DNA of 64,000 bases from Nostoc paludosum FACHB-159. GTDB lineage: Bacteria > Cyanobacteriota > Cyanobacteriia > Cyanobacteriales > Nostocaceae. The DNA lies in assembly GCF_014698835.1 (NCBI RefSeq), contig NZ_JACJTU010000036.1, positions 1 to 64,000 of the forward strand, read 5' to 3'. The translations under genes were made by a program, and so were the position numbers. The notes under the pieces are model-generated. The model was not told where the DNA came from. It searched no databases and saw nothing but the letters and a program-made list of their open reading frames with translations. Within the stretch, counting starts at the first letter, position 1. Every line of letters begins with the position of its first letter. Of this stretch, positions 1 through 7,641 are shown in pieces.

Positions 1-685
1 CATGAGGATACGATTCAATTCTTGCCAAAGGACTTGTCATATTCTTTCCACATAATTTCTACTCCAGCTTTTTATTATCTCATGCTATTTATATTAAGGA
101 TAAGTCTTATGGAAAATTGAATGTTTTCATTTTATTTTTAATTCGATTACTTCTCAGAGGTCTTCTGGATCAATTGCTCCACTTTATTCCAAATATGCTC
201 AAGACCTTTCTAATACTGAAAACTTCGATAAAATTCAGTCAATTAATACAAATTTAGTAAGAAAACTCAAGGAAAAACTACCTAGTTTGGATGAATTTGA
301 AGTAGATTTTATGGATTTGATTTATACAAAAAATAAGCAAAGAGATAAAAGAGTCATACAATATATACTTGAAAAGTTCATAGGACAAAATATTAATGGA
401 CTACCCATTGATTATAATTCTGCCAGTATTGAACATCTCTTAGCACAATCTAAAGGAAGCGAAGAAATAGTCGGTAGTATAGGAAATTTAATATTAGTAG
501 ACAAAAGAACTAACAGTGAAGAATTAAAAGATTATGATTTTCTGAAGAAGATTGAAATTCTAAAAGGTAAAAATTATCCGCTTGATGATCATTTGTTGAA
601 TGCTACTCAATGGACTGAGAAGGAAATTAAAGAGCGAGGCAAAGCAATGTCTCACAAAGCATATAACGAAATTTGGAACTTGTAA
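1..685 (+). pseudogene. DUF262/DUF1524 (GmrSD-like) protein, 3' part, frameshifted, cut by window edge
   Basis: The last ~190 codons read as the C-terminal part of a DUF262/DUF1524 protein, the family that includes the modified-DNA-specific GmrSD endonucleases. Seen directly: an HxxF-like segment FHFIFNSITSQRSSG near 128, then a DUF1524 HNH-like motif IEHLLAQSKG followed by GSIGNLILVD, the typical spacing for this family. The frame starting at position 1 (HEDTIQFLPKDLSYS...) runs to a TGA at 118, while the matching downstream part is open from about 104 in the next frame, so one base too many lies between about 104 and 118, where there is an AAAA run. A TTG at 287 would give only 132 codons and is unlikely to be a true start. 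The N-terminal DUF262 part lies outside the window. It is either a decayed gene or a sequencing error. Confidence 0.6.
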
Positions 686-813
686 ATGTAAATGCTATTG
701 CCTCAGCTTTTACAGTAGCTTGAAATTGGCTACATTACCATTCATTACCTAACAATTAAATCCGTGAGAGAATAATATTGTTTTCCTCAAAGCAATGTCA
801 TTGGCTACGACCT

Positions 814-1386
814 ATGATTTCTACCATCAAACGCCGCTACACTTTGGATGAATATCGGGCGATCGAAGAAAAAGCAGAAGGACGCAACGAATATCGAGAT
901 GGAGAAATAGTCCCTATGCCCGGAGGAACGCTCAAACACAGCCGCATCGGTCGGAACATTTTGACTTATTTTACCTCTGTGCTGCGCGATACTCAATTTG
1001 AGCCAATTAATAGCGATTTACGGCTGTGGATTCCTGAACATCGACGTGGAGTGTATCCAGATGTGATGATTTTTGATGGTGAACCGCAACTGAATGGGGA
1101 ACGCTTGGATGAAGTATTGAACCCTATTTTAATTCTTGAAGTATTATCTCCTTCCACCGCAGATTATGACCGACAAAGTAAATTTCGGATGTATCGAACG
1201 ATTCCGAGTTTTCGTGAATATTTATTAGTGGAACAGGATGAACCTTTTGTGGAACGCTATAGCAAGCAGAGCCAAAAAGGTTGGTTGCTCAGTGATTTTA
1301 ACAGCTTAGAGCAGTCTATTTCCCTAGAGTCAGTTGGGATGGAATTACCAATGGCGGAAATTTATCACAGCGTTGTTTTTGAATAA
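814..1386 (+). CDS. Uma2 family putative endonuclease
   Basis: This 190-residue protein belongs to the Uma2 family (DUF820, PD-(D/E)XK fold), which is greatly expanded in cyanobacteria and has no settled function. Seen: YTLDEYRAIEEKAEGRNEYRDGEIVPMPGG at the N-terminus, the VYPDVMIFD segment carrying the catalytic-type Asp, and LILEVLSPST supplying the E-x-K-like part, followed by KFRMYRTIPSFREYLLVEQD. I chose the ATG at 814 because the family usually starts just before the TLDEY segment; the TTG at 778 would add 12 residues without family character. It stands alone, with a palindromic repeat just downstream. Two further Uma2 genes lie at 14791-15375 and 32197-32826. The fold assignment is family knowledge and nuclease activity is not shown here. 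Confidence 0.9.
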   Translation: MISTIKRRYTLDEYRAIEEKAEGRNEYRDGEIVPMPGGTLKHSRIGRNILTYFTSVLRDTQFEPINSDLRLWIPEHRRGVYPDVMIFDGEPQLNGERLDEVLNPILILEVLSPSTADYDRQSKFRMYRTIPSFREYLLVEQDEPFVERYSKQSQKGWLLSDFNSLEQSISLESVGMELPMAEIYHSVVFE

Positions 1387-1444
1387 AATAGCTTTGGCTT
1401 TTCTTGTAAAAATCAATTTGATTTAAGTTGATATCAATATAAAT

Positions 1445-1472
1445 GGTGCGTTGCGCTTTGCGACAACGCACC
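1445..1472. repeat. Short palindromic repeat (GGTGCGTT family)
   Basis: GGTGCGTTG (1445-1453) and CAACGCACC (1464-1472) form a perfect 9-bp inverted repeat around an 10-base centre. The same family occurs at 7571-7598, 61344-61371 and 61385-61412, in each case followed or preceded by CCCTA. It lies between two convergent genes and may act as a mobile palindromic element or a transcript-end hairpin. Confidence 0.75.
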
Positions 1473-1505
1473 CTATAGGATGGATGCGTGGACGAGTTGA
1501 GACAA

Positions 1506-1871
1506 TCACTCCGCAGACTTCACCGTTTGGCTTACTGCACGTGATTTTCTGCGATCCGATCTGCGGGTTCCACCAGCCATCTCGTATTCATCACTCTTTC
1601 TGCCATAGTGAGATGCAACATTCAGTAGCATCTGTTCGGAATATGTATTCATGTCACGTTCTGCTTCTATTAGCGCATTGTGTGTCTTGTCTACTATTGT
1701 TTGTGCTTGGTTATAAGCGGCTAGTTTCTCTCGTAACTGAATAACTTTAGTATTGTAAGTAGCAATGGAAAATCCATTACCAAAGTCTAATTCAGTGTTA
1801 ATTGTCTGCATTCCTTCAATCCGTCGTTCAGCTTTGGTCAGTGCGATGGAGTTTCGTTTGCGTTGCGTCAT
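1506..1871 (-). CDS. Conserved cyanobacterial hypothetical protein, charged and probably helical
   Basis: A 121-residue protein with no domain I recognise. It is rich in Glu, Lys, Arg and Gln, and its middle part (VIQLREKLAAYNQAQTIVDKTHNALIEAERDMNTYSEQMLLNVAS) looks strongly helical, likely a coiled coil. The end is basic (GGTRRSDRRKSR). The start is supported by CAGGAAAA a short distance before the ATG. The overlapping plus-strand frame (1451-1744) has no protein-like character and I treated it as a shadow. There is no signal peptide or membrane segment. I recall similar small proteins in Nostoc-type genomes, but function is unknown. It could bind a partner or nucleic acid through the coiled coil and basic tail; that is inference. 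Confidence 0.7.
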   Translation of the reverse strand: MTQRKRNSIALTKAERRIEGMQTINTELDFGNGFSIATYNTKVIQLREKLAAYNQAQTIVDKTHNALIEAERDMNTYSEQMLLNVASHYGRKSDEYEMAGGTRRSDRRKSRAVSQTVKSAE

Positions 1872-2054
1872 ATAGTTTTCCTGTTTGGATTAATTTATAA
1901 ATAACCCCGATCGCTTAAACACTGAGTTATTTATATCTCATCAAGATACGCAATGAGCAGATCTAGCAGCCACAGTGATGTTACAGAATTTTGAGAGCAT
2001 TGGATGGGATTGGTTAAGTCAATAGATACGAGTATATTTGCTGAAATTTATTGA

Positions 2055-2222
2055 CAAAAGCTGCTTTTTAAGTCGCAAAAGCTGCTTTTCAAGTCGCAAA
2101 AGCTGCTTTTCAAGTCACAAAAGCTGCTATTCATGTCACAAAAGCTGCTATTCATGTCGCAAAAGCTGCTATTCATGTCGCAAAAGCTGCTATTCATGTC
2201 ACAAAAGCTGCTATTCATGTGA
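2055..2222. repeat. Tandem repeat, eight copies of a 21-bp unit
   Basis: Eight head-to-tail units of 21 bp, consensus CAAAAGCTGCTATTCATGTC plus one base. The first three copies carry TTTTCAAGTC or TTTTTAAGTC where the last five carry TATTCATGTC, so the array has two blocks that have diverged together. Because 21 is a multiple of three, one plus-strand frame stays open across it (KSCYSCH-type heptads, 2038-2244), but that frame has no ribosome binding site and no sequence outside the repeat, so I do not call it a gene. It lies about 65 bp before the start of the glycosidase gene at 2289. Confidence 0.9.
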
Positions 2223-2288
2223 GAAAACTCGATCGCCTTTATAAGCTAGCATCCATAAGAATATGCCAGTTATGTTTGGGGGTAAAAA

Positions 2289-3164
2289 GTGAGGAAAATT
2301 TGGCTGCTAGGTTTAACTTTAGCTAGTTTGGGTACGGTGTTGTGGTTTAATATGCGTTCTTTACCAACACCAATACCCACTGTTGCTGTTTCAGCAGGAA
2401 AACCTATCCGCTATGAACAGCGGACTTTGCCCCAAAGCATAGCAAATATCCTATTTATTCCACCTAATAGCCGATTTTTGGTAACTCCTGCATTATCAGA
2501 GAAAGTAAGCACTGTAGAAAAGTTTGCCGAGAAGTATAAAGCGATCGCCATTTTTAATGCAGGCTTTTTTGACCCAGCCAACCAAAAAACTACATCATAC
2601 GTCATCATACAAGGAAAATTGGTAGCTGACCCCAAGCAAAACGATCGCTTAGTTAACAATCCCAAATTAAAACCTTACTTGGGTAAAATTCTCAATCGCA
2701 CAGAATTCCGTCACTATCTATGCGGGCAAAATGTCAAATATGATATTGCTTTGCACAATGAATCAGCACCAGTAGGTTGTCAGTTAGTCGATTCCATAGG
2801 TGCTGGGCCGCGTTTATTACCAAAACTCACGTTGGTAGAAGAAGGTTTTGTGGATAATGCCAATAAACGAGATGCACTTGGTAGCAACCAACCCAATGCT
2901 AGAACTGCTGTTGGCATTACCCGTGATGGTAGTGTTGTTTTAGTCATGGTGGCTCAAAAACCTTCATCTGGTGCTAGTGGAATTTCCTTACCAGCGTTGG
3001 CAGATTTTATGAAAACCCTTGGTGTTGAAAAAGCGATGAATTTAGATGGTGGTAGTTCGTCTTCGCTTTATTACAAGGGTAAAACCTTTTACGGAAAAAT
3101 TGATTTGGAGGGGAATTTTATTAAGCGACCCGTGAAATCAGTTTTACTGGTTCAGCAAAAATAG
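2289..3164 (+). CDS. Phosphodiester glycosidase family protein (NAGPA domain), membrane-anchored or secreted
   Basis: A 291-residue protein of the phosphodiester glycosidase (NAGPA/DUF2233) family, whose animal member removes N-acetylglucosamine from a phosphodiester on mannose; bacterial members are linked to exopolysaccharide or wall glycans. Seen: an N-terminal signal or anchor segment (IWLLGLTLASLGTVLWF), FNAGFFDP near residue 93, NARTAVGITRDGSVVLVMV near 203-222 and the hallmark NLDGGSSSSLYYKG near 252. The gene starts with GTG at 2289, preceded by a G-rich TTTGGGGG stretch that could serve as ribosome binding site. It acts outside the cytoplasmic membrane if the signal is right. The substrate is unknown. 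It stands alone between the 21-bp tandem repeat and a small membrane-protein gene. Confidence 0.85.
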   Translation: MRKIWLLGLTLASLGTVLWFNMRSLPTPIPTVAVSAGKPIRYEQRTLPQSIANILFIPPNSRFLVTPALSEKVSTVEKFAEKYKAIAIFNAGFFDPANQKTTSYVIIQGKLVADPKQNDRLVNNPKLKPYLGKILNRTEFRHYLCGQNVKYDIALHNESAPVGCQLVDSIGAGPRLLPKLTLVEEGFVDNANKRDALGSNQPNARTAVGITRDGSVVLVMVAQKPSSGASGISLPALADFMKTLGVEKAMNLDGGSSSSLYYKGKTFYGKIDLEGNFIKRPVKSVLLVQQK

Positions 3165-3388
3165 TAAAACCAGGTTGGGCTAGATCTTAAGGCAAGACGT
3201 ATTATATTATACGTTGTATAATATAAACCAATACAATTTAGTTAAGGCTAAAACTCTTTATCAATTTTAATTTTATCTATGCAGGCTTGAACGAGCGATC
3301 GCTGTTGATAGAGAAAATGAATAAACATGACCAGCTGAAATAGTTTTGATTAGTTTAGGGATTGAATATTTATTAATAGTGAGGAAAT

Positions 3389-3811
3389 ATGAGGTTAGTT
3401 AAAAAGTTTTTAGCAGTGTGTTTTCTCTTCTTTGGCGTTCCCTTGTCTGTTGTGATGATCTGGGATATTATTAATCCCAAAACTACCAATAAAGAGAAAG
3501 AAAATGCTGTAGCTGCTTTAGCTGTTGTCACTGTTCCCTCAACAATTATAGGAGGTTGGTTGAGTTGGTCTTTAGTACAGCAGAGCAAAAAAGAAAAAGC
3601 ATTGCTTCTTGAATCAAAACAAAAACATCTTCAGTTCGTGTTTTTAGAATTAGTGGAGAGAAATTCTGGAACGATAACAGTATTGCAAATGGCGAAAAAT
3701 GCCAATATATCAACCCAGAAGGCTAAAGAATATTTAGATGATAAAGCCAAGGAACTCAATGCTTCTTTTGAAGTGAATGAAAATGGAAATATTTTGTATC
3801 GGTTCTTGTAA
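3389..3811 (+). CDS. Small membrane protein with two N-terminal helices and a cytosolic C-terminal domain
   Basis: A 140-residue protein with two hydrophobic segments (about residues 7-26, FLAVCFLFFGVPLSVVMIWD, and 42-62, AALAVVTVPSTIIGGWLSWS), then a charged linker and a C-terminal 70 residues that read like a small winged-helix or helix-turn-helix unit (NSGTITVLQMAKNANISTQKAKEYLDDKAKELNAS followed by FEVNENGNILYRF). A ribosome binding site GTGAGGAAAT sits just before the ATG. An AT-rich inverted segment around 3200-3228 (TATTATATTATACG ... TTGTATAATATA) lies upstream and may hold the promoter. I do not recognise a named family; similar proteins are known in cyanobacteria. Membrane-tethered DNA or partner binding is inference. 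Confidence 0.75.
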   Translation: MRLVKKFLAVCFLFFGVPLSVVMIWDIINPKTTNKEKENAVAALAVVTVPSTIIGGWLSWSLVQQSKKEKALLLESKQKHLQFVFLELVERNSGTITVLQMAKNANISTQKAKEYLDDKAKELNASFEVNENGNILYRFL

Positions 3812-4150
3812 AAATAGGCAAGAGGATTTTAGAGCATGTTTGAAAAGTCCTCTTTTTGGTAGCAAAACGTTCTAGATCTCCCTAAATCCCTCTTAAAAAG
3901 AGGGACTTTGATTTTGGTTCTCCCCTTAAAAAGGGGGGTTAGGGGGGATCGATAAAGTGCCTAAAATCACAACCAACCACTTTTCAAACAACCTCTTAGA
4001 AGATTAAAGTGTACTGAGTTTTGTTCAAAAATCAAATAGGAGTCCTATACCTTTTCATGCTTGCGGAGGAGGTAATCTTCAGCAAGGTAATTGTCATTAT
4101 GGCAATAGGATAATCTACAAGCGCTATTTGTAGCACTGGGAGATAGTTAT
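3812..4150. other. Intergenic region with repeats
   Basis: No gene is visible. It holds the C-rich double hairpin repeat (3873-3950) and, at about 4007-4050, a copy of a 45-bp repeat ending AAATCAAATAGGAGTCCTATA whose relatives are at about 50513-50560 and 61424-61450. A purine-rich GGAGGAGGTAA at about 4066 has no start codon at suitable distance. Confidence 0.6.
3873..3950. repeat. Double-hairpin C-rich repeat element
   Basis: Contains two short hairpins, CCCTCTT-AAA-AAGAGGG (3888-3904) and CCCCTT-AAA-AAGGGG (3922-3936), joined by ACTTTGATTTTGGTTCTC, and flanked by GATCTCCCTAAAT and TTAGGGGGGATC, so the whole element is itself an imperfect inverted repeat. A shorter copy in the opposite orientation is at about 40951-40992. 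This is a common cyanobacterial intergenic repeat; I know it from similar genomes but cannot name it. Confidence 0.75.
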
Positions 4151-4363
4151 ATGGATGCCTACATCAAAAAAACAACTTTTCAGACATTTGTCCATGATAT
4201 GACTGATGAAGATTGGTTTAACTTAGGAAAATCTGATGCTTGGGCTGGACGGTCTAAAATTTCGCCAGAACAAGATTCCCAAGCGGCGAGTATGTATGAT
4301 TTAGGTTACAGCGAAGGCAAAAACCAACGATCGCCAACTCAAACAATTAAAGGATATGAGTAA
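4151..4363 (+). CDS. Small conserved hypothetical protein (70 aa)
   Basis: A 70-residue acidic soluble protein with no named domain. The core DWFNLGKSDAWAGRSKISPEQDSQAASMYDLGYSEGK has regular Gly and aromatic spacing (LGKSDAWAG, YDLGYSEG), which looks like two turns of a short internal repeat and is typical of a selected protein rather than a chance frame. A GGGAGATAG stretch precedes the ATG at a good distance. It is convergent with the DUF1499 gene 16 bp downstream. Function unknown. Confidence 0.65.
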   Translation: MDAYIKKTTFQTFVHDMTDEDWFNLGKSDAWAGRSKISPEQDSQAASMYDLGYSEGKNQRSPTQTIKGYE

Positions 4364-4379
4364 TCAGAAATTGTTACAA

Positions 4380-4877
4380 TTAGATATTTAAATCGCGTAG
4401 AGCTAAACGAATTTGTTCTACACGTCTGCGGTTAACGCCAAGATCTGATTCTCCTACACGAGATGCCGATCGCACATGAATTACTGATTCATCAGCAGGA
4501 AAATAAAACTCTACATCATCAGTAAATTTAAAGATGCGGCTTTTAGAAAGGGCATGGATGTAGTTATCTGTTTGTTCGATAACCTGTGTACGGGGAACAA
4601 CGGTGAGAACTTTGAGTAAGATTTCTTTTGCTGCGTTGCGATCTATATGATAGGCGATGGGGTCGATGGCGTGTTTAGAATCTGCGTTTTGACTGACAAC
4701 ACAGTTGTTTGAAGCTGGACATGAACTAAGATGACCGTTATTAAGTCCCAAACTAGAAGCAGCCCAGGTAGCGCCAGGAAGTATTAAAGTTAGGGCTATT
4801 ATAAGGGTGAGGCTGCACAAGAGTTGCTTGGCGTAGGTGTAGCCCAACCTAGCGATCGCTGTTAATAGGTGAGACAT
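4380..4877 (-). CDS. DUF1499 domain-containing exported protein
   Basis: A 165-residue protein ending in a DUF1499 domain. Seen: LSSCPASNNCVVSQ after the export signal, then YIHALSKSRIFKFTDDVEFYF and the family signature VIHVRSASRVGESDLGVNRRRVEQIR. The N-terminus has a signal-like hydrophobic stretch (LLCSLTLIIALTLILPGATWA) with an AxA-type cleavage site. I chose the ATG at 4877 because GAGGG lies upstream of it; the TTG at 4907 would add 10 residues. Odd: residues ARLGYTYAKQ come from DNA (about 4825-4860) that resembles the repeat GGGCTACGCCTACG scattered in these genomes, so part of the signal peptide may be repeat-derived. Function of DUF1499 is not known. Confidence 0.85.
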   Translation of the reverse strand: MSHLLTAIARLGYTYAKQLLCSLTLIIALTLILPGATWAASSLGLNNGHLSSCPASNNCVVSQNADSKHAIDPIAYHIDRNAAKEILLKVLTVVPRTQVIEQTDNYIHALSKSRIFKFTDDVEFYFPADESVIHVRSASRVGESDLGVNRRRVEQIRLALRDLNI

Positions 4878-5027
4878 GATAAACTTAACCCTCAAGGTTT
4901 GACTCAATTATTTTCGGTCATTTTGGGGCAGTTGCGGGAGTTGGGGGTTATGAGATTTTCGATTTTGGATAGTCATCGTTTAGGTTTATGAGCAACGATC
5001 GAAAGGAGTAAGAATTTATAATTCAGA

Positions 5028-5210
5028 ATGAAGAAGAGTATAAATATTATTGTAATCTTATTATTAATTTTATATGTTAGCTATTCACTTAAGGCTAATA
5101 GCAAAAGTAATATTGATATTTTTCCTGGGCATACTCCTAAGAGTTTAGAGAGAATATCTGGAGGAATAATAAAGTGTAAGTGGTTTCCAAATCCACATCA
5201 TTGTCAGTGA
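5028..5210 (+). CDS. Possible small exported peptide (60 aa)
   Basis: A 60-codon frame with a clear N-terminal signal-like segment (MKKSINIIVILLLILYVSYS) followed by a 40-residue tail, NIDIFPGHTPKSLERISGG..., that ends in two cysteines spaced as KCKWFPNPHHC. A GAAAGGAGT lies 21 bases before the ATG, which is too far for normal use, and a stop codon directly upstream excludes a longer version. It may be a real small secreted or membrane peptide or a chance frame. I do not recognise it. Confidence 0.35.
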   Translation: MKKSINIIVILLLILYVSYSLKANSKSNIDIFPGHTPKSLERISGGIIKCKWFPNPHHCQ

Positions 5211-5286
5211 TTATTACTCTACAAATGTATACAAGTTGTTTGCCACTGGCTTTGCGTAATTCAAATGCGCTATATAGCGATTATTT

Positions 5287-5397
5287 GGCGTTGCTGAATC
5301 AGAATATGAAATGCCAAAATTACCTTTCTTTTTCTTTGTACCTTTGCGCCTTTGCGACTTTGCGTGAGACAAATTCATATTTTCAATCAGCAACGCC
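5287..5397. repeat. MITE-like element with ~24-bp imperfect terminal inverted repeats
   Basis: The left end GGCGTTGCTGAATCAGAATA... (5287-5310) and the right end ...TTCAATCAGCAACGCC (5374-5397) are inverted copies with a few mismatches, giving a 111-bp element. The interior contains CTTTGCGCCTTTGCGACTTTGCGTGA, a repeat also seen at about 15421-15465 and 18401-18425. The frame 5180-5410 is made of this repeat and is not a gene. Confidence 0.7.
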
Positions 5398-5496
5398 GAT
5401 TATTTTGTAGGGAGTGGGGTGTCAACTCGTTCGTTAAGTTCTCAAAATTGAGAAAACAGCGATCGCTCCCCACTTGAGCCTCTAAGGTTAAATCAA

Positions 5497-6477
5497 TTAA
5501 CGGTTAACGCTACTCATGTCAGGGTAGCGATCGCCTGCTGCGACATTTTTAGGTGCAACTGCTTCAATTCGATTCAAATCTTCTTGTGTCAAAGTAATTT
5601 CCGTAGCTGCAATATTCTCCTCTAAGTAAGTACGGCGTTTTGTACCAGGAATTGGCACAATATCTTCTCCTTGAGCTAAAAGCCATGCTAGTGCAAGCTG
5701 ACTTGCAGTTACTTTTTTTTCAGTGGCGATTTTTTTGACTTGCTCGACTAATTGCAGGTTTTTATAGAAATTCTCACCTTGAAAGCGGGGAGAATTTCTG
5801 CGATAATCATCGGCTCCAAGATCCTCAGGGCTAGTAATTGCACCTGATAAAAATCCTCTTCCTAATGGGCTATAGGGAACAAAGCCAATTCCTAATTCCC
5901 GCACTGTAGGTAAAATTTCATCCTCTGGTTCTCGACTCCAAAGAGAGTATTCTGTTTGCAGTGCGGAAATCGGGTGAACTGCCTGCGCTCGTCGAATTGT
6001 CGCGGGAGCAGCTTCGGAAAGTCCTAAATAACGCACTTTTCCGAGCTTAACTAACTCTGCCATTGCGGCGACGGTATCTTCAATGGGTACGGTTGGATCT
6101 ACCCGATGTTGATAATAAAGGTCAATGACATCAACTCCTAGACGTTTGAGGGAAGCATCGCAAGCTTGACGAACGTATTCTGGTTTGCCACTAATGCCTT
6201 TCCAACCACCATCTTCTGTGCGAACGTTGCCAAATTTGGTTGCCAACACTACTCGATCGCGGCGGTCTTTAATTGCTCTGCCTACTAATTGTTCATTAGT
6301 AAAAGGCCCATACATATCAGCAGTATCAAGAAAGTTAAGTCCCAATTCTAATGCTCGATGAATTGTGGCGATCGCTTCTTGTTCGTCACGACCACTATAG
6401 AACTCGGACATTCCCATGCAACCAAGTCCTATGGTTGAAACTTCCAACCCTTGTTTGCCTAGCTTTCTAGTTTTCAT
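5497..6477 (-). CDS. Aldo/keto reductase
   Basis: A 326-residue NADPH-dependent oxidoreductase of the aldo/keto reductase superfamily, AKR13/YakC-like by overall pattern. The catalytic tetrad is intact: Asp51 and Tyr56 (FLDTADMYG), Lys81 (VVLATKFG) and His124 (YYQHRVD). The cofactor-binding end is also present (PIPGTKRRTYLEENIAA). Length is normal for the family. It is cytosolic and reduces carbonyl compounds; the substrate cannot be told from sequence. It stands alone, and both flanks are repeat-containing intergenic DNA. Confidence 0.95.
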   Translation of the reverse strand: MKTRKLGKQGLEVSTIGLGCMGMSEFYSGRDEQEAIATIHRALELGLNFLDTADMYGPFTNEQLVGRAIKDRRDRVVLATKFGNVRTEDGGWKGISGKPEYVRQACDASLKRLGVDVIDLYYQHRVDPTVPIEDTVAAMAELVKLGKVRYLGLSEAAPATIRRAQAVHPISALQTEYSLWSREPEDEILPTVRELGIGFVPYSPLGRGFLSGAITSPEDLGADDYRRNSPRFQGENFYKNLQLVEQVKKIATEKKVTASQLALAWLLAQGEDIVPIPGTKRRTYLEENIAATEITLTQEDLNRIEAVAPKNVAAGDRYPDMSSVNR

Positions 6478-6728
6478 CGAATATCTCCTAGTCAGTAATT
6501 GGCAAGAAAAATTAAGCCCTTGAGTATTATCTCTTTCCCAATTTCTTAGTCATCTATTATTAGGAGTATTTTCCGAAGTGCGCTCGGTCTTTTGGAGAAG
6601 GAAACAGGGTTGGGGGAACAAGCAACAGTACTAATGCAGCATTTTTACAGCAGATTTAAAGTTAATGAAGTACACCATCTTAAATTCCGAATTCTGACTC
6701 CTGAATTCTGAATTTTCAATTCCAATTA

Positions 6729-7472
6729 CTATTTCAACTGCACTATAGATAAAACTTGATAACCTTCACCTTGGGGCATACATTGTCCATTAAACTCAAT
6801 TGGGCAAGCAGTTTTGGTAGGAGAAGGGCGAGAACCTGCAACATACACCGCTGTTATTTCGACTTCCTTATTATTAAGCGATCGCAATTGAGAATGAGAA
6901 ACTTGAACAGATGGACGCAGCACTAACCTATTCTGTTTTGGGGAGTTAGTAATTAGAAAAAACTCGTTACCTTCATAAGCTCTACTTGACATTATCTGAG
7001 GAATTGTTTCATAAACTAATTTTCCTCGCAAAGTAGATGTTTTTGATTCATTCATCTTTTTATTTGATTGCTGCCACAATCCCAAGCGTTTATTTTTAGC
7101 GTTAGCTTCAGCAATTAAATATTGGGTTTTGGTTTCATAGCAATTGTATAAAGAGTCTCGATCGACTACAGCATTGCCTTCTTGTACCAAAAGCAGATTA
7201 ATTGAGCGATTATCCACAAACACTTCACCAATTGTGCGACCATTGTTTAATTTTTCTGTACTTCTAATCACTACAGGAACTTGAGGTGGTAGCAGTTGTT
7301 TTAACCTTTGTGTTGCTGCTAAACTTGATTGCTGGCTAGTTGTTTTGGGTGTATTAATGCAGGCTAGCTTTACCGTCATTGGACGGTCTGCATCATCTTT
7401 AATTAAAATTGTATTTGCGTCTGCAACACTAACTACTGTGGCTAGTACTAATATCAGTTCAATTAATTCCAT
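6729..7472 (-). CDS. Staphylococcal-nuclease-like protein with degenerate active site
   Basis: A 247-residue protein: N-terminal hydrophobic segment (MELIELILVLATVVSVADA), an SNase/thermonuclease-like domain (about residues 12-135) and a 100-residue C-terminal part of unknown type ending in VLSIVQLK. Aligned by eye to staphylococcal nuclease, ATVVSVADANTILIK matches the DGDT loop and VKLACINTPK matches RLLLVDTPE. The residues equivalent to Asp21, Arg35, Asp40 and Glu43 read Asn, Lys, Asn and Lys; only Arg87 (NNGRTIGEVFVD) is kept. The fold appears preserved (NLLLVQEGNAVV, EANAKNKRLGLWQQ), but calcium binding and catalysis should be lost. It may be a binding protein. The C-terminal part carries four or five predicted strands and two cysteines (CPIEFNGQC). 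Confidence 0.8.
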   Translation of the reverse strand: MELIELILVLATVVSVADANTILIKDDADRPMTVKLACINTPKTTSQQSSLAATQRLKQLLPPQVPVVIRSTEKLNNGRTIGEVFVDNRSINLLLVQEGNAVVDRDSLYNCYETKTQYLIAEANAKNKRLGLWQQSNKKMNESKTSTLRGKLVYETIPQIMSSRAYEGNEFFLITNSPKQNRLVLRPSVQVSHSQLRSLNNKEVEITAVYVAGSRPSPTKTACPIEFNGQCMPQGEGYQVLSIVQLK

Positions 7473-7570
7473 AATTTTATCTCTAGTAATTTACGATTTG
7501 CCCCATACTATTTCACATAGCATCGATATGTCACTATTTAATAAAAGCTTTGTAGTCAGCAATGATTGAA

Positions 7571-7598
7571 GGTGCGTTAGCTTACGGTATAACACACC
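7571..7598. repeat. Short palindromic repeat (GGTGCGTT family)
   Basis: GGTGCGTTAG and ATAACACACC with CCCTAC following, an imperfect inverted repeat related to those at 1445 and 61385. It lies between the starts and ends of two minus-strand genes. Confidence 0.6.
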
Positions 7599-7641
7599 CT
7601 ACTTGAAAGTACTTAATATAAGTTGAGATATTAGCATCAAA

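Noticed and set aside
1451..1744. 97-codon plus-strand frame
   Set aside because: Antisense shadow of the better supported minus-strand gene at 1506-1871, starting in a palindromic repeat.
2055..2222. CRISPR array
   Set aside because: Units are contiguous 21-mers without unique spacers and no cas genes are near.
2038..2244. 68-codon Cys-rich frame across the 21-bp tandem repeat
   Set aside because: Consists only of the repeat, lacks a ribosome binding site, and repeats of three-multiple length stay open by chance.
5180..5410. 76-codon plus-strand frame
   Set aside because: Made of the MITE-like element and CTTTGCG repeats.
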